NCBI RefSeq assembly: GCF_902833225.1 | Contig: NZ_CADFEI010000004.1 | Span: 372,001-436,000 of the forward strand | Direction of reading: 5' to 3' | DNA: 64,000 nucleotides | From: Burkholderia sp. BCC1644 | GTDB lineage: Bacteria > Pseudomonadota > Gammaproteobacteria > Burkholderiales > Burkholderiaceae | Part shown: positions 52,101 through 60,452 of the stretch, piece by piece | Numbering within the stretch: the stretch's first letter is position 1 | How the letters are laid out: each line of letters begins with the position of its first letter | Notes under the pieces: model-generated | What the model saw: the letters and a program-made list of their open reading frames with translations, nothing else | Database searches by the model: none | What the model was told of the DNA's origin: nothing | Translations under genes and position numbers: made by a program

Positions 52101-52361
52101 GCGTCGATCGTCAATTCGGAATCGTCGGGAACGGTGACGGGTATCGACACGAAGGGCGGCGGCTTCGCGGGCGGTAACACCGGCGTGATTCGCTCGTCGC
52201 GCACGAGCTCGAAGTTCGAATACCCGGCCGGACGGCAGGTGCTTTACGGCGATTTCGTCGGGCTGAATGCGGGAAGCATCGTGTCGAGCGAGACGATGGG
52301 CGCCGCAGCGGGTAATCGGTTCGTCGGCTTCAACCTCGGCATGATCGAAACCAAGCGGTAA
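49134..52361 (+). CDS. TpsA adhesin 1 (filamentous-haemagglutinin-like, GLUG repeats)
   Basis: A 1075-residue exoprotein. It opens with an extended signal peptide region (MNKAYSLVWNEAHGGW to about residue 52). The TPS secretion domain includes NRVIG (112-116) and VVNPNGVVFG (134-143), required for recognition by TpsB. Beta-helical repeats and, from about residue 560, a run of GLUG-type units (VGGLVGxNxG followed by S-x-A-x-G-x-V) make up the rest. There is no C-terminal toxin or VENN motif, so an adhesin or matrix protein is more likely than a contact-dependent inhibition toxin. AGAGGA lies before the ATG. GC content is lower than in neighbouring genes. Confidence 0.88.
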   Translation: MNKAYSLVWNEAHGGWCAVSETARRRGKTGSGKRLLAAGVSLLGLAATSAYALPTGGAVASGKADIATSADGKTMSINQHTDKLITNWQDFSVAGGERVSFQQPDVKSIALNRVIGTNGSQIHGQIDANGKVFVVNPNGVVFGAGAQVNVGGLVASTKDISDKDFLAGTYRFSGASGQSVENAGTIAAAEGGSVALLGARVSNTGVISAKAGRVALGAGNAFTVNFDGNGLLNLQVEGGAMDAQAHNGGLLKAEGGEVLMTARAANGLLNAVVNNSGTIEAQGLKERDGKIVLDGGLVQVAGKLNAAGGEVTTRGEQVKVAGDAQVDTRSASGRTGTWTIESANANVDGTDAAIGAATLSRALGTTNVALTNTSSDLTVDGAVNWASDHDLTLTSKKGNVALKQAVTASGAKAGVTANAAGEIRIDDKVALTGDLAHLELNSTKGHRFTQDKATATLSGRNASFSSNGEGYQVIHDVAGLRNVDRDLKGRYVLGNAIDGKGATFQSIGGYYAFEGVFDGLGNTASRLNVTGFGPSVGLFSENNGRIANLALDSLTVNNPANAVNSQVGGLAGTNRGTISNVRATGMTVASTSSVRGNSVVGGLVGLNEGGTIDGARFHGRINGNDKAISIGGIAGRNMDGARIANSRVDTEITSKGAWALGVYTLGGIVGSNWDSTVSNSSSSGKLSMGDNAIAGGLAGFSAAGAIDHSTSSMTVSVGKDAFVGGAVGWNAGSDLSNVSASGNVSATSGAKIGGLVGWNSGAIRDASASGNVSAKSGATIGGLVGGNEGTIRDASANGTVTAATGSTIGGFVGSNDNGAISGSHASDNVSGNGAAAVGGFAGKNTGGVLADVSAKGRVTDAASQFVGGLVGVNTGTIRLAVAAGDVSAGNASKVGGLVAVNDGKIEDSRSSGTVRGGQNNSIGGLVGENNGSIASSSSTSNVSAGRVSYVGGLVGHNKKVSAEVSGSKAFGNVRAVEGVSVGGFVGWNEASIVNSESSGTVTGIDTKGGGFAGGNTGVIRSSRTSSKFEYPAGRQVLYGDFVGLNAGSIVSSETMGAAAGNRFVGFNLGMIETKR

Positions 52362-52642
52362 TTCGTGTCGGGGCGGGGGAGGGGGCAGCGTATGGCGCCG
52401 ACGCATTCGCGCCGTCGCGGCGCCGTCCCCCGTTCCCGTTCGTCATGCGACCTCTCCGTCACGCGGTATGCAAGGTGCCGGCAACGTCCAGTCGACTCGA
52501 GGGCACGATTGCCCGGCGCCGCGCATGGTCAGCGGTTGGTCGGTCGCATGCATGCGTTCAGGCCGGTTCGGCGTTTCCGGGCAGGCGTGAACGGTCGCTC
52601 GCTTTACGCGAGCATTCAAGAGTCAAATAAAGAGGATTCCAA
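52362..52642. repeat. Spacer between tpsA genes with duplicated leader
   Basis: Most of this 281-bp spacer shows nothing recognisable. Its last 40 bp (GAGCATTCAA, then ATAAAGAGGATTCCAA) repeat the sequence immediately before the first tpsA gene, so the duplication unit includes the ribosome-binding site. Confidence 0.6.
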
Positions 52643-55600
52643 ATGAATAAAGCCTACTCGCTGGTATGGAACGAAGCGCAGGGCGGCTGGTGCGCGGTGA
52701 GCGAAACCGCGCGTCGTCGCGGAAAGACGGGTGGCGGCAAACGTCTGCTGGCAACTGGGGTGTCGTTGCTGGGTCTGGCGGCGACGAGCGCGTATGCGTT
52801 GCCGACGGGCGGTGCGGTGGCCTCCGGGAAGGCTGACATTGCGACGTCGGCGGACGGCAAGACGATGTCGATCAACCAGCACACGGACAAGTTGATCACG
52901 AACTGGCAGGACTTCAGCGTGGCCGGCGGCGAGCGCGTGTCGTTCCAGCAGCCGGACGTCAAGTCGATTGCGCTGAACCGTGTGATCGGCACGAATGGTA
53001 GTCAGATCCACGGTCAGATCGATGCGAACGGGAAGGTGTTCGTGGTGAACCCGAACGGGGTGGTGTTCGGCGCGGGTGCACAGGTGAACGTCGGTGGACT
53101 GGTGGCGTCGACGAAGGACGTGTCGGACAGGGATTTCCTCGCGGGCAATTTCCGGTTCTCAGGTGCCTCGGGGCAGTCGGTGGAGAACGCGGGGACGATC
53201 ACGGCGGCCGAAGGCGGCAGCGTAGCGCTGCTGGGTGCGCGAGTGTCGAACACTGGCGTGATCAGTGCAAAGGCAGGTCGCGTGGCGCTGGGCGCGGGCG
53301 ACGCGTTCACCGTGAACTTCGACGGCAATGGCCTGCTGAACCTGCAGGTGGAAGGCGGTGCGATGGACGCGCAGGCAAACAACGGCGGCCTGCTGAAAGC
53401 GGAAGGCGGCGAGGTGCTGATGACGGCGCGCGCAGCGAACGGCCTGCTGAACGCAGTGGTGAACAACAGCGGAACGATCGAGGCGCAGGGTTTGAAAGAG
53501 CGCAACGGGAAGATCGTGCTGGATGGCGGCCTGGTGCAGGTCGCGGGCAAGCTGAATGCTGCAGGCGGTGAAGTGACGACGCGCGGCGAACAGGTGAAGG
53601 TGTCGAGCGACGCACAGGTTGACACGCGCAGCGCGTCGGGCCGCACGGGCACGTGGACGATCGAATCGGCGAACGCGAACATCGAGAATACGAACGGCGC
53701 GCAGCGCGACTTGTCGATCGACGGCGCGAATTCGAACGTAGCGAGCGCGGACGCCGCACTGGACGCTGCAACGCTGTCACGCGCGCTGGGCACGACGAAC
53801 GTGGCATTGACGAACACGTCGGGCGACCTGACGGTGAATGGCACGGTGAACTGGGCGAGCGACCACACGCTGGCGCTGACGTCGCAAAAGGGCGACGTGG
53901 CGTTGAAGCAGGCGGTGACGGCGAGCGGCGCGAAGGCAAGCGTGAAGGCAAATGCCGCAGGTGAAATCCGTGTGGACGACCAGCTTGCGCTGACGGGCGA
54001 TCAGGCGCATCTGGAACTGAACTCGAAGAAGGGCCACCGGTTCACGCAAGACAACGCATCGGTGACGCTGTCGGGCCGCAATGCATCGTTCTCGTCGAAC
54101 GGCGAAGGGTATCAGGTGATTCACGACGTGGCAGGCCTGCGCAACGTGGACCGAGACCTGAAGGGCCGTTACGTGCTGGGCAACGCGATCGACGGCAAGG
54201 GCGCGGCGTTCCGGAGCATCGGCGCGAGACGCGCGTTCGAAGGCGTGTTCGACGGCCTCGGCAATACCATCGGCGATCTGTCGATCTCCAATCCGGGCAG
54301 CAACGCCGTCGGCCTTTTCGAGGCCAACGGCGGGCGCATCGCGAACCTCGGGCTCGACCGGATCTCGACGCGCGCGGTCGTGCCGTACGGCCGCGCGCCG
54401 GCCAGCGTCGGCACGCTGGCGGGCTACAACTTCGGCACGATCTCGGACGTGAAGGCGACGAACATCGCGGTGAGCGGCGAAGGCATGGCGATTTTCGGCG
54501 GGCTCGTCGGCAGCAACTACGGCGGATCGATCGAGCGTGCAACCGTGCTGGGTTTCGTCAACGGCGGCAACGATGCGCTGCACGTCGGCGGACTCGCCGG
54601 TGAAAACATCTCGTTCATCTCGCCCGGTGCCGACGACGCGCTGATTCGCGACAGCCGCGCCGACGTCCAGGTCGTCAGTGCGTCGAACGGCAGCGCAGGC
54701 GGGCTCGTCGGGGACAACCGCGGGGTCGTCGACGGCTCGACGGCGACCGGCATCGTCAACGCGCGCGGCAGCGGCGCGCGCGTCGGCGGGCTGGTCGGTG
54801 TCAACAATGGCGGCGTGATCAACGCGTCGACGGCCGTCGGCGATGTGCGCGGCGCCCGCAACGCATCCGTGGGCGGCCTCGTCGGCCACAATACGGGCCG
54901 GGTGAACGCATCGACGTTCAAGGGCATCGTGGCGGCGACCGACGGCGCGCGCGTGGGTGGCCTGGTCGGCGAAAACCGTGGCGCCGTGAACGCGTCGACG
55001 GCAGTCGGCAGGGTAATGGGCGGCGCGTCGAACGTCGGCGGCCTCGTCGGCGCCAACTTCGCGAGCGTGCGCGACTCGACGGCCAGCGTCAACGTCGACG
55101 CCGGCATGGCAGGCGTGGCGGGCGGGCTGGTCGGCCACAACGCGGGCAGGATCGACGCGTCGAGTACCGACAGCTACGTTACGGCAGGAGCGAGCGGCAT
55201 CGCGGGCGGGCTGGTCGGCCGCAATGCGGCGACCGGCGAAGTGCTCGCGTCGTCGGCCGCTGGTGACGTGATCGCGGGCGACTTCGCAACGGCCGGCGGA
55301 CTGGCCGGCGTGAACGACGGCGCGATCCGCGGTGCGTCGTCGAAGGGGGCCGTGATGGCCGGCATGATGGCGCAGGCCGGCGGTCTGGTCGGCGTCAATG
55401 CGGGCACCGTGCAGGCGTCCGCATCGACGGGTTCGGTCGTCAGCGATTTCGAGAGCGTCGTCGGTGGCCTCGTGGCGTCCAACAGCGGCGTGATCGACGG
55501 ATCGTCCGCGTCGGGCGACGTCCGGGCCGAGTTCGGCAGCATCGCCGGCGGGCTCGTCGGCCGCAACACGGGTACGGTGCGCGACGCCGGCGCGAAGGGC

Positions 55601-56086
55601 GCTGTTGCCGTGATGGGGACGGGCAAGGCCGGTGGGCTGGTCGGCTTCAATGCCGGCCGCGTGTCGTCGTCGAGCGCAAGCGGCGACGTGCTGGCCGACC
55701 GGCGCAGCTCGGTCGGCGGCCTGATCGGCGAAAACTACATGGGCGCGTCGGTCGAGCACTCGAGCGCGACCGGTTCGGCGGCCGGCAGCCACGACAGCTA
55801 CGTCGGCGGCCTGGTCGGCTTCAACAGCGGCATGGTCGCATCGTCGTCGGCGGCCGGCACGGTTTCCGGCGGCTACCATGCGCGGCTCGGCGGCCTGGCC
55901 GGCGCGAACTTCGGCACCTTCGACAACTCGACGACGACGACCCGCGTTGCGCAGACGCCGGGTTACGGCCAGCAAGCCGGCGCGTTCGCGGCCCTGAACT
56001 TCGGCCTCTTCAAGGGCAGCAGCGCAACCGGCGCTGCAGCGGGGATGCCGCTCGCCAACCTCAACTACGGCCAGATCCGCGACTGA
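52643..56086 (+). CDS. TpsA adhesin 2 (paralogue, GLUG repeats)
   Basis: A 1147-residue paralogue of the preceding gene. The first half (residues 1 to about 515), comprising signal, TPS domain and early beta-helix, is almost identical apart from a 19-residue insertion near residue 350. The second half (from about 535) diverges completely in detail, though it again consists of GLUG repeats, about twenty of them (such as VGGLVGHNTG and AGGLVGRNAA). The pattern suggests duplication followed by homogenisation of the secreted-domain region and free divergence of the exposed repeats. No toxin domain. Probably exported by the same TpsB. Confidence 0.88.
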   Translation: MNKAYSLVWNEAQGGWCAVSETARRRGKTGGGKRLLATGVSLLGLAATSAYALPTGGAVASGKADIATSADGKTMSINQHTDKLITNWQDFSVAGGERVSFQQPDVKSIALNRVIGTNGSQIHGQIDANGKVFVVNPNGVVFGAGAQVNVGGLVASTKDVSDRDFLAGNFRFSGASGQSVENAGTITAAEGGSVALLGARVSNTGVISAKAGRVALGAGDAFTVNFDGNGLLNLQVEGGAMDAQANNGGLLKAEGGEVLMTARAANGLLNAVVNNSGTIEAQGLKERNGKIVLDGGLVQVAGKLNAAGGEVTTRGEQVKVSSDAQVDTRSASGRTGTWTIESANANIENTNGAQRDLSIDGANSNVASADAALDAATLSRALGTTNVALTNTSGDLTVNGTVNWASDHTLALTSQKGDVALKQAVTASGAKASVKANAAGEIRVDDQLALTGDQAHLELNSKKGHRFTQDNASVTLSGRNASFSSNGEGYQVIHDVAGLRNVDRDLKGRYVLGNAIDGKGAAFRSIGARRAFEGVFDGLGNTIGDLSISNPGSNAVGLFEANGGRIANLGLDRISTRAVVPYGRAPASVGTLAGYNFGTISDVKATNIAVSGEGMAIFGGLVGSNYGGSIERATVLGFVNGGNDALHVGGLAGENISFISPGADDALIRDSRADVQVVSASNGSAGGLVGDNRGVVDGSTATGIVNARGSGARVGGLVGVNNGGVINASTAVGDVRGARNASVGGLVGHNTGRVNASTFKGIVAATDGARVGGLVGENRGAVNASTAVGRVMGGASNVGGLVGANFASVRDSTASVNVDAGMAGVAGGLVGHNAGRIDASSTDSYVTAGASGIAGGLVGRNAATGEVLASSAAGDVIAGDFATAGGLAGVNDGAIRGASSKGAVMAGMMAQAGGLVGVNAGTVQASASTGSVVSDFESVVGGLVASNSGVIDGSSASGDVRAEFGSIAGGLVGRNTGTVRDAGAKGAVAVMGTGKAGGLVGFNAGRVSSSSASGDVLADRRSSVGGLIGENYMGASVEHSSATGSAAGSHDSYVGGLVGFNSGMVASSSAAGTVSGGYHARLGGLAGANFGTFDNSTTTTRVAQTPGYGQQAGAFAALNFGLFKGSSATGAAAGMPLANLNYGQIRD

Positions 56087-56422
56087 CCGGTGCCGCCCAT
56101 GCCGGCGGCCCGGCCCGACCTGACCTGACCGGATCGCCGGCAACCCCGCCGCATGCAGCGGCCCGCGCAGGGGAACGGGCCGTCGCCAGCAGGCCGGGCG
56201 CACCTCGCCGGGCATGCACGCGCATGCCCGGTGCGCAAACCGGCCGGGCACGACCGCAGGCCGGGCGCCGGCGGATAGCATCGCCCGCGCGGCTCCGGCC
56301 GGTTCGTCCGGCCGTCGCAGAAATCCTCGGCGCCGCGCAAACTCGCTAGAATCGAGACTTTCCCGCGCCGAACGCGACCGGCGCCGCCGCTGCAGGCGGC
56401 CCCGGTCGCCCCATCTCCATCG
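56087..56422. other. GC-rich spacer after tpsA2 with strong hairpin
   Basis: No gene is seen in 336 bp. A 10-bp perfect hairpin CCGGGCATGC-ACGC-GCATGCCCGG at 56208-56231 could end the tps transcript, although no T-run follows. TAGAAT at 56347-56352 is a possible -10 box for the Nudix gene. Confidence 0.4.
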
Positions 56423-56959
56423 ATGACCACCGCCGATTACCGCTTTTGCCCGCGCTGCGCCAGCCCGCTCACCGAGCGTGCCGATCCCGACCACGAAGGC
56501 GGCCGCATCCGCCAGGCCTGCCCCGACGACACCTGCGGCTACGTGCACTGGAACAACCCGCTGCCCGTCGTCGCCGCGATCGTCGAACTCGACGGCAAGA
56601 TCCTGCTCGCGCGCAACGCGGCCTGGCCCGAAGGGATGTTCGCGCTGATCACCGGTTTCCTCGAAAACGGCGAGACGCCCGAGGACGGCATCGCGCGCGA
56701 GGTGTTCGAGGAAACCGCGCTGAAGGCCGAGCACGTGTCGCTCGTCGGCGTGTACGAATTCATCCGCAAGAACGAACTGATCATCGCGTACCACGTGCGT
56801 GCGTCGGGCACGGTCGCGCTGTCGCCGGAACTGCTCGAATACAAACTCGTCGATCCGCCGCTGCTGCGCCCGTGGCGCGCCGGCACGGGCGTCGCGCTCG
56901 CCGACTGGATGCGCGCGCGCGGCCTCGATTTCGAGTTCGTCGACCGGCCGGGGCAGTGA
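56423..56959 (+). CDS. Zinc-ribbon Nudix hydrolase
   Basis: A 178-residue Nudix protein with an N-terminal zinc ribbon (Cys9, Cys12, Cys33, Cys38), as in NADH pyrophosphatase relatives. The Nudix box runs from Gly78 to Leu100 (GFLENGE, REVFEETAL). The metal-binding Glu residues are present, but the usual Gly of EExG is Ala99. It may hydrolyse NAD(H)-like or nucleoside diphosphate compounds. Followed by a thioesterase gene 139 bp away. Confidence 0.88.
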   Translation: MTTADYRFCPRCASPLTERADPDHEGGRIRQACPDDTCGYVHWNNPLPVVAAIVELDGKILLARNAAWPEGMFALITGFLENGETPEDGIAREVFEETALKAEHVSLVGVYEFIRKNELIIAYHVRASGTVALSPELLEYKLVDPPLLRPWRAGTGVALADWMRARGLDFEFVDRPGQ

Positions 56960-57098
56960 CGGGCCGGCCTGCCCGCAGGGTGTCGTCCGCCGCGCCGCGA
57001 GCGATCGCGACGCGGCGTTCCGCTTTTCGCCGGCGTGCCGTGCCGCACGGCCGCCGCGCGTCGTCCTCGTCGTTCCCATCGTCCTGACCGCCATCGCC

Positions 57099-57536
57099 AT
57101 GTCCGACAAGCCGCAGCCGCGTCCCCGCGACGCCTATCGCCACTTCCTGCCGATCACGACCCGCTGGATGGACAACGACGTCTACGGGCACGTGAACAAC
57201 GTCGTCTACTACAGCTACTTCGACACCGTCGTGAACGAGTACCTGATCCGCGCGGGCGTGCTCGACGTCGAGCACGGGAAGACGATCGGGCTGGTCGTCG
57301 AGACGCAGTGCAACTACTTCGCGCCGCTCGTGTTCCCGCAGTCGGTCGATGCGGGGCTGCGCGTCGTGAAGCTCGGCACGTCGAGCGTGCGCTACGAGGT
57401 CGGTCTGTTCGCGCAGGGCGACGCGTCACCGGCCGCACAGGGGCATTTCGTGCACGTGTACGTCGATCGCGGGACACGCCGCCCCGTGCCGCTGCCCGAC
57501 GCGTTGCGCGCCGCGCTCGAGCCGCTCACGGCCTGA
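57099..57536 (+). CDS. Acyl-CoA thioesterase (4HBT hot-dog family)
   Basis: A 145-residue hot-dog thioesterase. The 4-hydroxybenzoyl-CoA thioesterase-type motif is TRWMDNDVYGHVNNVVYY (21-38), with the catalytic Asp at 25 or 27. These enzymes hydrolyse acyl-CoA thioesters; chain preference is not predictable. The ATG before SDKPQPR is chosen; the frame is open further upstream but lacks similarity. Only 9 bp separate its stop from livH, so it may be co-transcribed with the transporter. Confidence 0.87.
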   Translation: MSDKPQPRPRDAYRHFLPITTRWMDNDVYGHVNNVVYYSYFDTVVNEYLIRAGVLDVEHGKTIGLVVETQCNYFAPLVFPQSVDAGLRVVKLGTSSVRYEVGLFAQGDASPAAQGHFVHVYVDRGTRRPVPLPDALRAALEPLTA

Positions 57537-57545
57537 CGGCTCGCG

Positions 57546-58481
57546 GTGCACGCGTTCGCGCTCCAGGCCTTCAACGGCCTCAGCTACGGCTTGCTGCTGT
57601 TCATGCTGTCGGCCGGCCTCACGCTGATCTTCAGCGTGCAGGGCGTGCTCAACTTCGCCCATGCGAGCTTCTACATGCTCGGCGCGTATGTCGGCTACAG
57701 CATCGCGGCCCATGCGGGCTTCTGGCCGGCGCTCGTGCTCGCGCCGCTTGCGGTCGGGCTGCTCGGTGCCGGCTGCGAACGCACGCTGCTGCGCCGCGTG
57801 CAGGCGCGCGGCCATACGAGCGAACTGCTGCTGACTTTCGGTCTCGCGTACCTGATCGGCGAGGGCGCGAAACTCGTCTGGGGCCTCGCGCCGCTGCCGG
57901 CGCCCGTGCCGCCGCTGTTCGACGGTGCGCCCGTGAGCGTCTTCGGCCTCGCATTGCCGCGCTACCGGCTGTTCATGATGGCGATGTCCGCGACGATGCT
58001 GGTCGCGCTCGGCGCGCTGCTGCGCGCGTCGCGCATCGGGCTCGTCGTGCGTGCGGCGCTCACGCATCGCGCGGCGGTCGAGGCGCTCGGCTACGACGTG
58101 CCGCGCGTGATGACGGGCCTGTTCGGCGCCGGCACCGCGCTCGCGGCGCTCGCCGGCGTGATCGGCGCGCCGCTCGCGGTGATCGAACCCGCGCTGGCCG
58201 AGACCGTCGGGTCGGTCGTGTTCGCGGTCGTCGTGATCGGCGGGCTCGGCTCGCTCGGCGGCGCGTTCGTCGCGTCGCTCGCGGTCGGTTTCTCGCAGAC
58301 CTTCGCGGCCGCGAGCGACACGTCGCTGCGCGACCTCGCGTCATGGGCCGGCATCGCGCTGCCCGACCGCGTGGCCGCGGTGTCGATCGCGCAACTCGCG
58401 CCGCTCGTGCCCTATCTGCTGCTCGTCGCGGTGCTGGTCGCGCGGCCGCGCGGGTTGTTCGGAGAACGTGCCGATGCGTAG
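57546..58481 (+). CDS. livH: Branched-chain amino-acid-type ABC transporter permease LivH
   Basis: A 311-residue permease with about eight helices. NGLSYGLLLFMLSAGLTLIF and GVLNFAHASFYMLGAY are the family N-terminus, and VVVIGGLGSLGGAFVASL is the EAA-like loop. It forms the membrane channel with LivM. The start is GTG. Transported substrate may be branched-chain amino acids, amides or urea-like compounds; no binding-protein gene is adjacent to narrow this. Overlaps livM by 8 bp. Confidence 0.9.
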   Translation: MHAFALQAFNGLSYGLLLFMLSAGLTLIFSVQGVLNFAHASFYMLGAYVGYSIAAHAGFWPALVLAPLAVGLLGAGCERTLLRRVQARGHTSELLLTFGLAYLIGEGAKLVWGLAPLPAPVPPLFDGAPVSVFGLALPRYRLFMMAMSATMLVALGALLRASRIGLVVRAALTHRAAVEALGYDVPRVMTGLFGAGTALAALAGVIGAPLAVIEPALAETVGSVVFAVVVIGGLGSLGGAFVASLAVGFSQTFAAASDTSLRDLASWAGIALPDRVAAVSIAQLAPLVPYLLLVAVLVARPRGLFGERADA

Positions 58482-59703
58482 CCGCGTGTTCGCCGGATGC
58501 GCGCGCTGGGCGCTGTTCGCCGCGTGCTTCGTGCTGCCCGCGTGGCTGTGGCCGCATGGGGCGGTGCTCGGTTATCTCGCGCAGACGGCCGCGCTTGTCG
58601 TGCTCGCGCTGTCGTACAACCTGCAGCTCGGCACGACCGGGCTGCTGTCGTTCGGGCATGCGGCATTCGCGGGCCTCGGCGCGTTCGCGGCCGCGCACTG
58701 GTTCAACCATATGGGCGGCCCGCTGCCGCTGTTGCCGCTCGTCGGCGGCGTGGCCGGCGCGGGATTCGGATGCGTCGCCGGGTTGCTCGCGACACGCCGT
58801 TCCGGCACCGCATTCGCGATGATCACGCTCGGGCTCGGCGAATGCGTCGCGGCCGCCGCGTGGAGCGTGCCGGCGTGGTTCGGCGGTCTCGGCGGCGTGC
58901 CGATCGACCGCGCGAGCGGCACGCCGTGGGGCAACTGGCATTTCGGCGCACCGGCACACGCGTACACGGTGATCGCCGCGTGGTGCGTCGTGTCGGCGTG
59001 GGCCATGCACGCGCTGACGCGCACGCCGCTCGCGCGGCTCGCGAACGCGGTGCGCGACAACCCGGCGCGCGTCGCCGCGCTCGGCACCGATCCGCGCCGC
59101 GTGCGGCTCGCGATGGTCACCTGCGCGTCGTTCTTCGCGGGTATCGCCGGTACGCTGACGCTGATCGACATCGAGATCGCGACGCCCGACAGCGTGTCGA
59201 TGGCGCGCTCGGCAACCGTGCTGATCGCCGCGGTGATCGGCGGCACCGGCGCGTTCTTCGGGCCGGCGGCCGGCGCCGCGGTGCTGACCGCGCTGAGCAT
59301 CGGCGTCGCGGGCGTGTCGCGCGCGTGGGCGCTGTACCTCGGCGTGCTGTTCGTCGCGATCGTCGTGGCCGCACCGCGCGGGATCGCGGGCCTTGCGCAG
59401 GCGCTCGCGCACGCGATGCGCCGCGATGCGCCGGTGGCCGAGCGGTGGCGGATGCTGTGCGCAATCGGCGCGTGCCTGTTCTGGGGTGTCGCGATCGTCT
59501 GCGCGGCCGAACTCGGCTACGCGTGGCGCTTCGCGCAGGACGACGGCTCGGGTCTCGCATTCGGCGCGTGGGGCATCGATGCCGATACGCCGGCCGGCTG
59601 GGCCGTCGCGTGCTCGGCGGCCGGCATCGGCACGCTGCTGTGGGGCTGGCGCGCGCGGTTCGTGCAGGGCAGCCAGGCCGGCAAGCGGGAGGACGCGCGA
59701 TGA
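58474..59703 (+). CDS. livM: Branched-chain amino-acid-type ABC transporter permease LivM
   Basis: A 409-residue permease, longer than most LivM proteins (about 320-360). The core runs through LSYNLQLGTTGLLSFGHAAF and VIGGTGAFFGPAAGA to about residue 305. The extra C-terminal part holds two more hydrophobic helices (about 328-348 and 375-395). ATG 58474 is preferred over GTG 58468. The stop overlaps livG as ATGA. Confidence 0.87.
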   Translation: MRSRVFAGCARWALFAACFVLPAWLWPHGAVLGYLAQTAALVVLALSYNLQLGTTGLLSFGHAAFAGLGAFAAAHWFNHMGGPLPLLPLVGGVAGAGFGCVAGLLATRRSGTAFAMITLGLGECVAAAAWSVPAWFGGLGGVPIDRASGTPWGNWHFGAPAHAYTVIAAWCVVSAWAMHALTRTPLARLANAVRDNPARVAALGTDPRRVRLAMVTCASFFAGIAGTLTLIDIEIATPDSVSMARSATVLIAAVIGGTGAFFGPAAGAAVLTALSIGVAGVSRAWALYLGVLFVAIVVAAPRGIAGLAQALAHAMRRDAPVAERWRMLCAIGACLFWGVAIVCAAELGYAWRFAQDDGSGLAFGAWGIDADTPAGWAVACSAAGIGTLLWGWRARFVQGSQAGKREDAR

Positions 59704-60452
59704 ACGGCAACGCGATTGCGCTTCATGGCGTCGTGCAGCGCTTCGGGGCGCAGACCGTGCTCGACGGCGTCGAACTGAGTATCGCGGCCGGCGAGCGCCA
59801 TGCGCTGATCGGGCCGAACGGCGCGGGCAAGTCGACGCTGTTCGGCGTGATCGCCGGTGCGACACGGCCGACGCGCGGGCGGGTCGTGCTGCACGGCGTC
59901 GACCTGCGCGGGCGCGGGCCCGTCGTCGCGAGCCGCCTCGGCATCGGCCGCAGTTTCCAGCAGACGAGTGCATTTGCGAGGCTGACCGTATTCGACAACC
60001 TGCGCTGCGCGGCGCTGCATGCGCCGGCCGAACGGCGGCGCTGGTGGAACCGGCTGCGCGAATCGGCGTCCGTCGATCTCGCGGCCGAGCGTGTGCTGCA
60101 CGACATCGGGCTCGATGCGCGGCGCAACACGCTGGCCGCGGAACTGAGCTATGCGGAACAGCGCGCGCTCGATCTCGGGATCGCGCTCGCGAGCGGCGCG
60201 CGCACGCTGCTGCTCGACGAGCCGACGGCCGGCATGAGCCGCGCGCAGGCGGCGCGGATGATCGCGCTGATCCGCGCGACGACGCAGGGCCGTACGGTGC
60301 TGATGATCGAGCACGACATGGACGCGGTGTTCGGTTTCGCCGAACGCATCACGGTGCTCGTGCGCGGCACGGTGGTCGCGACCGGCGCGCCCGATGCCAT
60401 CCGTGCCGATCCGCGCGTGCGCGCCGCGTATCTGGGCGAGGGGCGCGCATGA
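59700..60452 (+). CDS. livG: ABC transporter ATP-binding protein LivG
   Basis: A 250-residue ATPase with a normal Walker A GPNGAGKST (Lys44). The Q-loop is in FQQTSAF, the signature LSYAEQ (a usual LivG variant of LSGGQ), Walker B LLLDEPTAG and switch His in IEHDMD. It should be the catalytically competent partner of LivF. ATGA overlaps at both ends. Confidence 0.92.
   Translation: MNGNAIALHGVVQRFGAQTVLDGVELSIAAGERHALIGPNGAGKSTLFGVIAGATRPTRGRVVLHGVDLRGRGPVVASRLGIGRSFQQTSAFARLTVFDNLRCAALHAPAERRRWWNRLRESASVDLAAERVLHDIGLDARRNTLAAELSYAEQRALDLGIALASGARTLLLDEPTAGMSRAQAARMIALIRATTQGRTVLMIEHDMDAVFGFAERITVLVRGTVVATGAPDAIRADPRVRAAYLGEGRA

Noticed and set aside
50820..56000. CRISPR-like or short tandem DNA repeats
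   Set aside because: The periodicity is protein-level (GLUG units of varied spacing and codons), not exact DNA repeats with spacers.
49134..56086. Contact-dependent inhibition (CdiA) toxins
   Set aside because: No VENN or similar pre-toxin motif, no C-terminal toxin domain, no small immunity gene after either tpsA; both end in GLUG repeats.
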